DNA from: Candidatus Siliceabacter maunaloa | GTDB taxonomy: Bacteria; Actinomycetota; Thermoleophilia; Solirubrobacterales; Solirubrobacteraceae | Reading direction: 5' to 3' | Length of the DNA stretch: 64,000 nt | Assembly (NCBI GenBank): GCA_024330185.1 | Contig: JANDLV010000004.1 | Span: 1-64,000 of the forward strand | In this document: positions 43,285 through 51,516 of the stretch, one piece after another | How the letters are laid out: each line of letters opens with the position of its first letter | Numbering within the stretch: position 1 is the stretch's first letter | Notes under the pieces: model-generated | Databases searched by the model: none | What the model was told of the DNA's origin: nothing | The model's input: only the letters and a program-made list of their open reading frames with translations | Made by a program: the position numbers and the translations under genes

Positions 43285-44058
43285 GTGCCCGAGGGAGACA
43301 CGATCCACTACGCGGCCAACCGGATCCGGCCGCTCGTCGTGGGGGAGGTGCCCCACCTCGAGACCCCGCACCGTCGCTTCGCGCGCGGCCGCTGGGCGCA
43401 GCGGCTGGAGGGGCAGGCGGTGACCGGTGTCGACGCTCACGGCAAGCACCTGTTCATCCGCTTCGATGGTGGCTGGGTGCTCCACTCCCACCTGCGCATG
43501 ACCGGCCACTGGGGCACCTACCCAGCCGACGCACGCTGGGGGCGCTCGCCCCGGCGCGCGTGGCTCGTCCTGCGCGCCCGCGAGCACGAGGTCGTGCAGT
43601 TCGACGGCCCGGTGCTCGAGCTGCTCACGCCGGGGCGCGCGCGGGGCGATCGGCGCATCGCGGCCCTGGGGCCCGACATCCTGGCACCCGAGCTCGACGA
43701 GGCGGGCTTCCTGCGCCGCCTGCGCGAGGACGACCCGACGCGGCCCATCGGCGACGCGCTGCTGGACCAGCGCACGCTCGCGGGGATCGGGAACCTGTGG
43801 AAGTGCGAGGCGTGCTTCGAGACGGCCATCGACCCGTGGCGGGCCACCGGCGAGGTCACCGACGAAGAGGCGCTCGCGCTGGTGCGCGCCGCGCGGCCGC
43901 GTATGGCGCAATCGGCCCGTGACGGCAACCAGACGCGCCACAAGCAGATCTACGGGAAGGCCGGGCGGCCGTGCCCGCGCTGCGGTACCCGCGTGCGCCA
44001 GCGCGGCCAGTGGGACGAGAACCGCCCGACCTACTGGTGCGCGGGGTGTCAGCGGTGA
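43285..44058 (+). CDS. Fpg/Nei family DNA glycosylase (endonuclease VIII-like)
   Basis: A 257-residue Nei-type DNA glycosylase/AP lyase. After removal of fMet, Pro2 and Glu3 (P-E-G-D-T-I) are the catalytic residues; PEGDT is the actinobacterial Nei2 signature. The beta-strand Lys is in DAHGKHLFIRF, and the helix-two-turn-helix has LLDQRTLAGIGNLWKCEACF. The C-terminal zinc finger CPRCGTRVRQRGQ...YWCAGCQR has four Cys. It removes oxidised pyrimidines. GTG at 43285 follows TACCCT (43273-43278) by 6 nt. It is followed by GDPD 32 nt downstream. Confidence 0.93.
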   Translation: MPEGDTIHYAANRIRPLVVGEVPHLETPHRRFARGRWAQRLEGQAVTGVDAHGKHLFIRFDGGWVLHSHLRMTGHWGTYPADARWGRSPRRAWLVLRAREHEVVQFDGPVLELLTPGRARGDRRIAALGPDILAPELDEAGFLRRLREDDPTRPIGDALLDQRTLAGIGNLWKCEACFETAIDPWRATGEVTDEEALALVRAARPRMAQSARDGNQTRHKQIYGKAGRPCPRCGTRVRQRGQWDENRPTYWCAGCQR

Positions 44059-44089
44059 GGCCGGCGGTGCGGATGCGAGGGCCCCGCCC

Positions 44090-44788
44090 ATGAGGCGCAT
44101 CGGCCACAAGGGGGCCGACCTCATCGCCCCCGGCAACACCTTCGCCTCCTTCGAGGCGGCGCTGGTGGCCGGTGTGGACATGATCGAGTTCGACGTGCTA
44201 CCCGAGCACCAGGACGGCACCGGCGAGCTGCTGCTGGCCCACGACTACCGCGACGCGCGCAGCCGCACCCCCCACACCCTCGACGAGGTTCTCGAGCATT
44301 TCCGCGGCGAGGCCTACGGCGGGATCGACCTCGACGTCGACCTCAAGCTGCCCGGCTACGAGGAGCGCGTCGTCGCGGCCCTCCAGCGCCACGGGCTGGC
44401 CACCCGCGCGCTGCTGTCGACCATGGAGCGCTCGTCGCTGCGCCTCCTGCGCGCCCGCCACCCCGAGGTGCGCCTGGGCTGGTCGGTGCCCCGGGTGCGT
44501 CGCGACCCCTTCAAGAGCATCAAGACCGCCTTCCCCGCCTACGTGGGCCTGCAGGTGTTGCGCCGGACGCTTCCCGCCATGGCGCGCCGCGCGATCGCCG
44601 GCGGCGAGGTCGAAGCGATCATGGCCAACCACCACCTGGTCACCCCGCGGCTCGCCGACGCCGTGCGCGCTGCCGGTGGCGAGCTGTACGCCTGGACGGT
44701 GGACGACGCGCAGCGCATCGCCTGGCTCGAGCGCCTCGGCGTCACCGGCGTGATCACCAACGACCCGCGGCTGTTCGCCCCCGCGTGA
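44090..44788 (+). CDS. Glycerophosphodiester phosphodiesterase
   Basis: A 232-residue GDPD-family protein. The N-terminus RRIGHKGADLIAPGNTFASFEAALVAGVDMIEFDV has the catalytic HKG, NT and E-D pairs, and LAHDY carries the second His. Further conserved parts are GIDLDVDLKLPGYEERV and YAWTVDD. It lacks a signal peptide, so it is probably cytoplasmic, cleaving glycerophosphodiesters to glycerol-3-phosphate. Canonical HRG at the start is HKG here, a common change in short bacterial forms. The ATG at 44090 is close to the Nei stop, so they may be co-transcribed. Confidence 0.88.
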   Translation: MRRIGHKGADLIAPGNTFASFEAALVAGVDMIEFDVLPEHQDGTGELLLAHDYRDARSRTPHTLDEVLEHFRGEAYGGIDLDVDLKLPGYEERVVAALQRHGLATRALLSTMERSSLRLLRARHPEVRLGWSVPRVRRDPFKSIKTAFPAYVGLQVLRRTLPAMARRAIAGGEVEAIMANHHLVTPRLADAVRAAGGELYAWTVDDAQRIAWLERLGVTGVITNDPRLFAPA

Positions 44789-44817
44789 CGCATTGCCGGG
44801 AGTGACGTAGTAGGGAT

Positions 44818-45312
44818 GTGAGCAGCACGCTCGAGCTCGAGGCCCTGTTCCGCGACGCGGCCGGCGACGTGTACGCCTACGCCCGCACGCTGCTGCGCGA
44901 CGACGGGGCCGCCGAGGACGTCACCGCCCAGGCCTTCGAACGCGCCCACCGCCGACGGGAGCGCTACGACCCGCGCAAGGGAACCCCCCGCGCGTGGCTG
45001 TTCTCCATCGCGCGCAACGCCGCGCTGGACGAGCTGCGCCGCCGCTCGCGGACCGCGGCGCTGACCACCGACCTGCCAGACGATGCTCCCGGCCTCGAGG
45101 ACGACGCCGACGACGTGGTGCGCCGCGCTGCCGTGCGCGCCGCGCTCGCCGGGCTCGAGCCGCGTGAGCGCGAGCTCATCGCGCTGAAGTTCCACGGCGG
45201 GTTGACCAACGCCGAACTGGCCCGCGCACTGAAGCTGAGCGAGAGCAACGCGGGCACGCGGGTGCATCGTGCCGTCACCAAGCTGAGGGAGGCCTGCCAT
45301 GCGCCAGCATGA
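44818..45312 (+). CDS. ECF-type RNA polymerase sigma factor
   Basis: A 164-residue extracytoplasmic-function sigma factor. Region 2 is ELEALFRDAAGDVYAYARTLLRDDGAAEDVTAQAFERAHRRRERYD and region 4 is ALAGLEPRERELIALKFHGGLTNAELARALKLSESNAGTRVHRAVTKLREA. It lacks a SnoaL-like or other C-terminal extension. GTG at 44818 has TAGTAG/TAGGGA within 10 nt upstream, so transcription may be leaderless. It overlaps the next gene by 14 nt, the standard arrangement of an ECF sigma factor and its anti-sigma partner. Confidence 0.92.
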   Translation: MSSTLELEALFRDAAGDVYAYARTLLRDDGAAEDVTAQAFERAHRRRERYDPRKGTPRAWLFSIARNAALDELRRRSRTAALTTDLPDDAPGLEDDADDVVRRAAVRAALAGLEPRERELIALKFHGGLTNAELARALKLSESNAGTRVHRAVTKLREACHAPA

Positions 45313-46444
45313 GCCCGACCCCGCCGTCGAGGCGGCGCTGGACGCCGCGTTGCGCGGCGACGCCGTGGAGCCCGACCACGCGGACCTCGCGGCGCTGGTG
45401 GCGCACGTGCGCGCGCAGCGGCCCGCCATGGACCCCGCCTTCGCCGCTGCGCTGGAGGAGCGCGTCGCGAGCGGCTTCGCGGCGGATGAGCCGGCCCCAC
45501 AGCTCCCGGCGCGACGGTGGCGGGCATGGCGTCCCGCGGTCGCGGTCGCGGTCGCGGCCTCGCTTGCCGCGGTCGTCGTCCTGCCGACCGTGCTGGGCGA
45601 GGACGACGAGCTGACCGTGAGCGAGGCGCCGAGCGCCATGGAGGAGGGCGGCGGGCAGGCGGGCGGCGGAGGGGAGGAGCCGAGCCGGGCCGAGAACCAG
45701 GCGGATGTCCAGTCGTCCTCCGACGACGCCCTCCCGGCGCCCGACGCCCCCGGCCGCGCCGTGGAGCGCATCACCGGCCTCACGCTGACCGGTCCCGACG
45801 CCACGGTGCAGTCCATCGCCAACGAAGCCATCGCCGTGGCCGACCGCGTCGAGGGCTTCGTGGAGACCTCGACCGTCGACGTCGGGGAAGGCCGCGCCAC
45901 CGCGGATCTGACGCTGCGGGTCCCCACCGACCGCGCCGACGACGCCCTGGCCGCGCTCTCGCGCCTGGCCGACGTCCGCGAGCGCACCCAGCAGACCACC
46001 GACCTCACCGAGTCGCTGGACTCGACGCAGGAGCGCCTCGAGGACGCCCGCGCCACCCGCGACGGGCTGCGCAACGCCCTCGAGGAGGCCAGCAGCGCCG
46101 AGGAGGTCACCGACCTGCGCGAGCGCCTCGAAGAGGCCCGCGCCCGGGTGCGGACCCTGGGCGGCGAGCGGGCGGGCCTCCGGGAGCGCACGAGCCTGGC
46201 GACCATCGACGTCGAGGTGCGGGGCACCGGTGGCCCGCCGGCCACGCAGGACGACGAGGGCGGCGCGTGGACCCCCGGCGACGCGCTGGACGACGCCCTC
46301 GATGTGCTGCGCGTGGCCGCCGGCGTGGCCATCGTCGCGCTGGCCGCAGCCGTCCCGCTCGCGGTCGTGCTCGGACTGGCCGTCCTGACCGTCGGCCTCT
46401 TTCGCCGCCGCGTCCGCGAGCGCGCCCTCGACGCAGCGGCCTGA
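45299..46444 (+). CDS. Membrane protein with anti-sigma-like N-terminus and DUF4349 sensor domain
   Basis: A 381-residue protein. The cytoplasmic N-terminus (about 1-70, VEPDHADLAALVAHVRAQRPAMDPAFAAALEERVASGF) resembles the sigma-binding region of anti-sigma factors. A first helix (about 78-98, AVAVAVAASLAAVVVLPTVL) and a second one near the end (about 337-367) flank an extracellular DUF4349 domain with long coiled-coil helices (ESLDSTQERLEDARATRDGLRNALEE). It starts inside the sigma gene. It is inferred to hold the sigma factor and release it on an envelope signal. There is no zinc-binding ZAS motif (HxxxCxxC). Confidence 0.82.
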   Translation: MRQHEPDPAVEAALDAALRGDAVEPDHADLAALVAHVRAQRPAMDPAFAAALEERVASGFAADEPAPQLPARRWRAWRPAVAVAVAASLAAVVVLPTVLGEDDELTVSEAPSAMEEGGGQAGGGGEEPSRAENQADVQSSSDDALPAPDAPGRAVERITGLTLTGPDATVQSIANEAIAVADRVEGFVETSTVDVGEGRATADLTLRVPTDRADDALAALSRLADVRERTQQTTDLTESLDSTQERLEDARATRDGLRNALEEASSAEEVTDLRERLEEARARVRTLGGERAGLRERTSLATIDVEVRGTGGPPATQDDEGGAWTPGDALDDALDVLRVAAGVAIVALAAAVPLAVVLGLAVLTVGLFRRRVRERALDAAA

Positions 46445-46531
46445 GCCGACCGCGCGGCGGTCTCGCGGCACGAGCGCAATCGCCCGGGCGAGTGCGGCCT
46501 CGCGCCTCAGGGCGCGGATATCATCCATGCC

Positions 46532-47260
46532 GTGAAGGTCTCGCACGAGTCGGAGGAGACGACGCTCGAGCTGCTGGCCGGGGTGCCGGTGTTCGAGACG
46601 CTGGGGCGGGCCGAGCTGGCCTACGTGGCCGAGGTCGCCGTCGCCCGCCACTTCGAGGCCGGACAGGTCATCTTCCGCGAGGGCGACACGAGTAGCACGT
46701 GCTACATGGTGCGCCACGGCCACGCCCGCGCCCTGCGTGAGCATCCCGACGGGCGCTCCATCGCGCTGGCCCACTTCGGACCGGGCGACATCTTCGGCGA
46801 GCTGGCCATGTTCGACGACGAGCGCCGCTCGGCAACCGTGCAGACCCTCGACGCGCTCGATGCGCTGGCCGTGGCGATGGCCGACATGCGCCGCCTCCTG
46901 GTCCGCCATCCCGACATCGCCGTGAAGCTGGTGACGAGCATGGGGCGCCGCCTACGTGCCGCCAACGAGCGCATCGCGCGCCAGTCCTTCCAGACCGTGC
47001 AGAGCCGGGTCGCCACGGTGCTGGGCACGCTGGTGGAGCAGGCACGCAAGGAGAGCGCCGCGGCAGGCAGCGGTACCGATGCGGCGGCCGGCGAGGTGCT
47101 GGTCCGCATCACCCAGGCCGACATCGCGCAGCTCGCGGGCTCCAGCCGCGAGTCGGCCAGCCGGTTCCTGGCCGTGCTGGAGCGCGCCGGGGTGCTGACC
47201 CAGGGCCGCGGGCGCCTGGTGGTGCACGACAGCGACGCCCTGGGGCGCTACGTGTACTGA
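46532..47260 (+). CDS. Crp/Fnr family transcriptional regulator
   Basis: A 242-residue Crp/Fnr regulator. The cyclic-nucleotide-binding domain has GQVIFREGDTSSTCYMVRHGHARAL and FGPGDIFGELAMFDDERRSATVQTL, including the phosphate-binding GE-x-A-x-x-x-x-x-R-x-A cassette. The C-terminal HTH is ITQADIAQLAGSSRESASRFLAVLERAGVLTQGRGRLVV. A short Ala/Gly-rich segment before the HTH (GSGTDAAAGE, about residues 180-189) resembles the pafBC/lhr microelement. GTG at 46532 follows TATCAT (46519-46524) by 7 nt. It is overlapped by the Nudix gene and may be co-transcribed with it. Confidence 0.9.
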   Translation: MKVSHESEETTLELLAGVPVFETLGRAELAYVAEVAVARHFEAGQVIFREGDTSSTCYMVRHGHARALREHPDGRSIALAHFGPGDIFGELAMFDDERRSATVQTLDALDALAVAMADMRRLLVRHPDIAVKLVTSMGRRLRAANERIARQSFQTVQSRVATVLGTLVEQARKESAAAGSGTDAAAGEVLVRITQADIAQLAGSSRESASRFLAVLERAGVLTQGRGRLVVHDSDALGRYVY

Positions 47261-47688
47261 TGGTGGCGATGGTGGAGTTCTCGGCGGGCGGCGTGGTGGT
47301 CGACGGCGCAGGACGCACCGTGGTCATCGTGCCGACGCGCCGCGGGGCCGACGGGTCGAAGGTCCTCGCACTGCCCAAGGGCCACCCGGACGAGGGGGAG
47401 AGCACGCCCGATGCGGCGGCCCGCGAGCTGCGCGAGGAGGCGGGCGTGGAGGCCGAGCTGGTCGAGAAGCTCGGGGAGGTGCGCTACTGGTACCAGCGCG
47501 ACGGGCGCCGCGTGGCCAAGGTCGTGGCCTTCTTCCTGTTCCGCTACATCGCCGGCAGCACCGCCGATCACGACCACGAGGTCGAGGAGGCCCGCTGGGT
47601 GGACCTGGCCGGGGCCGCCGCCACGCTCACCTACCGCGGCGAGCGCGAGATGGCACGGCGGGCGCTGGACCGCACGGCGGTCGTCTAG
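47260..47688 (+). CDS. Nudix hydrolase
   Basis: A 142-residue Nudix hydrolase. The box runs GHPDEGESTPDAAARELREEAGV, with the catalytic REL-R-E-E; the N-terminal FSAGGVVVDGAGRTVVIVPTRRG strand pattern and LPKGH are typical of MutT-like enzymes for NADH, ADP-ribose or dinucleoside polyphosphates. Specificity cannot be inferred. ATG 47260 overlaps the Crp stop (TGATG). Confidence 0.87.
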   Translation: MVAMVEFSAGGVVVDGAGRTVVIVPTRRGADGSKVLALPKGHPDEGESTPDAAARELREEAGVEAELVEKLGEVRYWYQRDGRRVAKVVAFFLFRYIAGSTADHDHEVEEARWVDLAGAAATLTYRGEREMARRALDRTAVV

Positions 47689-47699
47689 TCTCCCCCTCC

Positions 47700-48098
47700 G
47701 TGCAGGTTCTCAACTTCTACTCGACGATCTTCGCCGACCAGCTCAAGCGCGGCCGCAAGACGGCCACGATCCGGCTGGGCGACAAGTCCCACAAGTACGC
47801 CAAGAACCAGGCTGTGCTCGTGACGGTCGGCTACCAGCACTCCCCCAGGGAGAAGATCTTCGACGCCGTGATCGACCAGGTCGAGGTCAAGCGGGTGAGA
47901 GAGCTCTCCCCGCGCGACATCGAGCACGACAACCCCGAGTTCCGCCGCGTCGAGGAGATGGTGCACTTCCTCGAGCAGATCTACGGCCGCTCCGTGGACC
48001 TCGAGGCCACCGTCACCGTCGTGCGCTTCAGCCAGATCATCGACCGCGCAGGGTCGATGACCGAGCGCATGCGTGGCTTCGGCGGCGCCCAGAACTAG
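47700..48098 (+). CDS. ASCH-domain protein
   Basis: A 132-residue ASCH-domain protein, a PUA-like beta-barrel predicted to bind RNA. It shows LNFYSTIFADQLKRGRKTATIRLGDKSHKY, the G-x-K-x-x-T-x-R motif of the family, and FDAVIDQVEVKRVRELSPRDI later. Its substrate is unknown; some relatives degrade modified nucleosides. GTG at 47700 follows TAGTCT (47686-47691) by 8 nt, so it may be transcribed alone. It precedes the groES promoter. Confidence 0.82.
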   Translation: MQVLNFYSTIFADQLKRGRKTATIRLGDKSHKYAKNQAVLVTVGYQHSPREKIFDAVIDQVEVKRVRELSPRDIEHDNPEFRRVEEMVHFLEQIYGRSVDLEATVTVVRFSQIIDRAGSMTERMRGFGGAQN

Positions 48099-48125
48099 GG
48101 GCGGCCACTAGCGGCCCGCCGGTCT

Positions 48126-48155
48126 TTACCTCGTGCCGAGGTAGCGCGCTACGCT
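48126..48155 (+). promoter_or_regulatory. Probable vegetative promoter of groESL
   Basis: TTACCT (48126-48131) and TACGCT (48150-48155) are 18 nt apart and lie directly before the CIRCE element. Confidence 0.4.
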
Positions 48156-48161
48156 CCGTTC

Positions 48162-48186
48162 TGGCACTCTCCCGATGAGAGTGCCA
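48162..48186 (+). promoter_or_regulatory. CIRCE element (HrcA operator)
   Basis: TGGCACTC (48162-48169), a 9-nt spacer, and GAGTGCCA (48179-48186) form a perfect inverted repeat that matches the CIRCE consensus. It lies between the groES promoter and start, so HrcA should repress groES-groEL until heat shock. HrcA is not in the window. Confidence 0.95.
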
Positions 48187-48212
48187 ATGCCAGACGACCG
48201 GAGGTCACACAT

Positions 48213-48506
48213 ATGAAGCTCAAGCCCCTGGGAGATCGGCTGATCGTGCGGGCGATCGAGGAGGAGGAGACCACTGCGAGTGGCATCCTGCTCCCCGATA
48301 CGGCCAAGGAGAAGCCGCAGAAGGGCAAGGTCCTCGCCGTGGGCGAGGGTCGCTACGACGACGACGGGGAGAAGCGCATCCCGCTCGACGTCGCCGAGGG
48401 CGACGAGGTCCTCTACTCGAAGTACGGCGGGACCGAGATCAAGGTCGACGGCGAGGATCTGCTGGTCATGCGCGAGTCCGACATCCTCGCCAAGGTCCAG
48501 TCCTAA
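48213..48506 (+). CDS. groES: Co-chaperonin GroES
   Basis: A 97-residue co-chaperonin forming the heptameric lid of the GroEL cage. [45 protein letters not shown] contains the N-terminal PLGDR motif and mobile loop [10 protein letters not shown]. It ends with [29 protein letters not shown] precedes the ATG. CIRCE lies 27 nt upstream, so it is HrcA-controlled with groEL. Confidence 0.97.
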   Translation: MKLKPLGDRLIVRAIEEEETTASGILLPDTAKEKPQKGKVLAVGEGRYDDDGEKRIPLDVAEGDEVLYSKYGGTEIKVDGEDLLVMRESDILAKVQS

Positions 48507-48530
48507 GAGACCCGGAGAGAACAGGAATTT

Positions 48531-50159
48531 ATGCCTCATAAGGAACTGAAGTACGACGTCGACGCCCGCAATGCCCTCCAGCAGGGTGTCGACGCGGTCG
48601 CCAACGCGGTCAAGGTCACACTCGGCCCCAGGGGCCGCTACGTGGTGCTCGACAAGAAGTTCGGCGCACCGACCATCACCAACGACGGCGTCACCATCGC
48701 TCGTGAGATCGATGTGGAGGACGTCTTCGCCAACCAGGGCGCCCAGCTCGTGCGCGAGGTCGCCACGGCGACCAACGACGTCGCGGGCGACGGCACCACC
48801 ACCGCCACGGTGCTCGCGCAGCAGATCGTGCGCGACGGCCTGAAGAACGTCACGGCGGGCGCGAACCCGCTCGCGCTCAAGCGTGGCATCGAGGTGGCCG
48901 TCGACGCGGTCGTCGAGAGCATCGCCAAGCAGAGCAAGGACGTCGCGGGCAAGGATCAGATCGCCCGTGTCGCCACCATCTCGGCCGGCGACGACGACAT
49001 CGGCGACGTGATCGCCGACGCCATCGAGAAGGTCGGCAAGGACGGCGTGGTCAACGTCGAGGAGGGCCAGACCTTCGGCATGGACCTCGAGTTCACCGAG
49101 GGCATGCAGTTCGACAAGGGCTACATCTCGCCCTACATGGTCACCGACCAGGACCGCATGGAGGCCGTGCTCGAGGATCCCTACATCCTCATCGCGAACT
49201 CCAAGATCGGCTCTGTGCGCGACGTGCTGCCCGTCCTCGAGGCGGTCATCCAGTCGGGCAAGCCGCTGCTGATCATCGCCGAGGACGTCGAGGGCGAGTC
49301 CCTGGCGACCCTGGTGGTCAACAAGCTGCGCGGCACCTTCACCGGCGTGGCCGTCAAGGCGCCGGGCTTCGGCGATCGCCGCAAGCGCATGCTGGAGGAC
49401 ATCGCGATCCTCACGGGCGCCGAGGTCATCACCGAGGACCTGGGCCTCAAGCTGGAGAACACCCAGCTCTCGCAGCTCGGCCGCGCCCGGCGCGTGGTCG
49501 TGGGCAAGGACGAGACCACGGTCATCGACGGCTCGGGCGACACCGACGCCATCAAGGGTCGCATCACCCAGATCAAGAACGAGGTCGAGAACACCGACTC
49601 TGACTTCGATCGCGAGAAGCTCCAGGAGCGCCTGGCCAAGCTGTCGGGCGGCGTGGCCGTCGTGAAGGTCGGCGCGGCCACCGAGACGGAGATGAAGGAG
49701 AAGAAGCACCGCGTCGAGGACGCCCTCCAGGCGACCCGTGCGGCGCTCGAGGAGGGCATCGTCCCCGGCGGCGGCGTCGCGCTGATGCGCGCCACCGACG
49801 CCGTCAAGCTCGACTCCTTCGACGGCGACGAGAAGACGGGCGCGAAGATCGTGCTCCGTGCGCTGGAGGAGCCGCTGCGCCAGATCGCCCACAACTCGGG
49901 CCTGGAGGGCTCCGTGGTGGTCAACGACGTGCGCAAGGCCAAGAAGGGCTTCGGCCTGGACGCCGCGACCGGCGAGATCGTCGATCTCGTCGACGCCGGG
50001 GTCATCGACCCGGCGATGGTGACGCGCTCGGCGCTGCAGAACGCGGCCTCGATCGCCAAGAACATCCTCACCACCGAGGCCATCGTGGCCGAGATGCCCG
50101 ACAAGGACGGCGGCGGCAACGGCGGCGGCGGCATGCCCGACATGGGCGGCATGATGTAG
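48531..50159 (+). CDS. groEL: Chaperonin GroEL
   Basis: A 542-residue group I chaperonin subunit. [31 protein letters not shown], the ATP-binding [24 protein letters not shown] and the closing Gly/Met-rich tail ([16 protein letters not shown]) are typical. It folds proteins in an ATP-driven double ring with GroES. It lies 24 nt after groES with an AGGA ribosome site. The Gly/Met tail indicates the main housekeeping copy, not the His-rich GroEL1 of mycobacteria. Confidence 0.97.
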   Translation: MPHKELKYDVDARNALQQGVDAVANAVKVTLGPRGRYVVLDKKFGAPTITNDGVTIAREIDVEDVFANQGAQLVREVATATNDVAGDGTTTATVLAQQIVRDGLKNVTAGANPLALKRGIEVAVDAVVESIAKQSKDVAGKDQIARVATISAGDDDIGDVIADAIEKVGKDGVVNVEEGQTFGMDLEFTEGMQFDKGYISPYMVTDQDRMEAVLEDPYILIANSKIGSVRDVLPVLEAVIQSGKPLLIIAEDVEGESLATLVVNKLRGTFTGVAVKAPGFGDRRKRMLEDIAILTGAEVITEDLGLKLENTQLSQLGRARRVVVGKDETTVIDGSGDTDAIKGRITQIKNEVENTDSDFDREKLQERLAKLSGGVAVVKVGAATETEMKEKKHRVEDALQATRAALEEGIVPGGGVALMRATDAVKLDSFDGDEKTGAKIVLRALEEPLRQIAHNSGLEGSVVVNDVRKAKKGFGLDAATGEIVDLVDAGVIDPAMVTRSALQNAASIAKNILTTEAIVAEMPDKDGGGNGGGGMPDMGGMM

Positions 50160-50220
50160 GTGTGACATCGCGCGAAGGCCGCCCGCTTGCGGCGGCCGGA
50201 GCGCGAAACACGTTCTCCCG

Positions 50221-50244
50221 AGGGCCCGGCACACGCCGGGCCCT
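50221..50244 (+). terminator. Terminator hairpin after groEL
   Basis: AGGGCCCGGC and GCCGGGCCCT pair perfectly over 10 bp with an ACAC loop, 61 nt after the groEL stop. It also faces the minus-strand gene ending at 50261, so it may work in both directions. Confidence 0.85.
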
Positions 50245-50260
50245 CGTGCGTTCGCGAGCC

Positions 50261-50413
50261 CTACTCCTCGCCCGGCCAGCGCCCCGTGCGCGTGAAGTGA
50301 TCGCGGGCGGCGTCCTCGGCGTCACGGTCGCCGTGGCCACGGCCGGCGACGACCGCGATCGAGGCGACGGCGGCCAGCGCGACGATGCAGACGACGATCG
50401 CGTAGATGTCCAC
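50261..50413 (-). CDS. Small single-helix membrane protein
   Basis: A 50-residue protein starting at GTG 50413 and ending at TAG 50261. It begins VDIYAIVVCIVALAAVASIAV, a clear transmembrane helix starting at residue 4, and then has a charged cytoplasmic tail (GHGDRDAEDAARDH) ending RWPGEE. It starts 8 nt after the citrate synthase stop on the same strand, so it is the last gene of that operon. No family recognised. It is too short for many gene finders. Confidence 0.6.
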   Translation of the reverse strand: MDIYAIVVCIVALAAVASIAVVAGRGHGDRDAEDAARDHFTRTGRWPGEE

Positions 50414-50421
50414 GGCAGCGG

Positions 50422-51516
50422 TTACCCCTCCACGCTGTCGGCCGCCCGCGGGCCCGGGCCGACGTACTTGGCGGAAGGGCGGATCAGGCGCCCCTCACGC
50501 TTCTGCTCGAGGATGTGGGCCGACCACCCGGCGACGCGCGCGCAGGTGAACATCGGCGTGAACAGCGGGGGCGGGATGTCGGCGTGGTCGAGCACCACGG
50601 CCGACCAGAACTCGACGTTGGTGGCCAGCACGCGGTCGGGCCACCGGGCGCGCAGCTCGGCCAGGGCGGCCTCCTCCAGCGCCTCGGCGATCTCGGCGCG
50701 CCGCGAACCCAGCTCCCGGGCGGTGCGTCGCAGAACGCGGGCGCGCGGATCCTCCGCGCGGTACACGCGGTGGCCGAAGCCCATGATCCGCTTGCCTGAG
50801 TCCAACGCGTTGCGCACCCACGCCGGCGCGTCGCCGGAGGCCTCGACCTCCTCGAGCATCTTGAGCACGCGCGAGGGCGCCCCGCCGTGCAGCGGACCGC
50901 TCAGCGCCCCGACCGCGGCACTCAGCGCGGCGGCGCAGTCGGCACCGGTGGAGGCGACCACGCGGGCGGCGAACGTCGAGGCGTTCATCCCGTGCTCGGC
51001 GGCCGAGATCCAGTACGCGTTGATCGCCCTGACGTGGTCCGGGTCCGCCTCGCCGCGCCAGCGGGTGAGGAAGCGCTCGGGGATGGAGGTGGCCTTGTCG
51101 ACCTCCGTCTGGGGCACCGGCGGGTGCCCCGAGCCGCGCGCCGACTGGGCCACGAAGGACAGCGCCATGACCGAGGCGCGGGCGAGGTCGTCGCGAGCCT
51201 GCTCGTCGGAGATGTCGATGAGCTGGCCGAAGCCCCATTCCGGTGCCAGCATGGCCAGCGCGGACTGCACGTCCACGCGCGGGTCGCCACTGCGCAGGGA
51301 GAGCGCGTGGGGCCCGGCGGGTGGCAGGCCGGGCCGGTAGGTGCCGTCGACGAGCAGGCCCCAGACCTTCTCGAAGGGCACGTGGTCCACCAGCTCCTCG
51401 ATGTCCACGCCGCGGTAGCGCAGCGCGCCGCCGTCCCTGTCGGGCTCGGCGATCTCGCTGGCGAAGGCGACGACGCCCTCGAGGCCTGACTGGACTTCCG
51501 CGGTGTCCGTGCTCAA
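50422..51516 (-). CDS. Citrate synthase (short type)
   Basis: A 364-residue citrate/2-methylcitrate synthase of the short form. Conserved parts are GGALRYRGVDIEELV, NAYWISAAEHGMNASTFAARV (catalytic His), SGPLHGGAPSRVLKML (catalytic His), GKRIMGFGHRVYRAEDPRA and the Asp in NVEFWSAVVLD. TTG at 51516 is the preferred start: it shares TTGA with the upstream SDR stop and has AGGAG at good spacing. The in-frame ATG at 51573 would extend into the SDR gene by 19 residues with no family similarity. Main citrate synthase and methylcitrate synthase cannot be told apart here. Confidence 0.9.
   Translation of the reverse strand: MSTDTAEVQSGLEGVVAFASEIAEPDRDGGALRYRGVDIEELVDHVPFEKVWGLLVDGTYRPGLPPAGPHALSLRSGDPRVDVQSALAMLAPEWGFGQLIDISDEQARDDLARASVMALSFVAQSARGSGHPPVPQTEVDKATSIPERFLTRWRGEADPDHVRAINAYWISAAEHGMNASTFAARVVASTGADCAAALSAAVGALSGPLHGGAPSRVLKMLEEVEASGDAPAWVRNALDSGKRIMGFGHRVYRAEDPRARVLRRTARELGSRRAEIAEALEEAALAELRARWPDRVLATNVEFWSAVVLDHADIPPPLFTPMFTCARVAGWSAHILEQKREGRLIRPSAKYVGPGPRAADSVEG

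Noticed and set aside
44539-46479. 646-codon open minus-strand frame
   Set aside because: Ser/Arg-rich shadow of the GDPD, sigma and DUF4349 genes.
48126-50234. 702-codon open minus-strand frame
   Set aside because: Antisense to groES-groEL; no family pattern.
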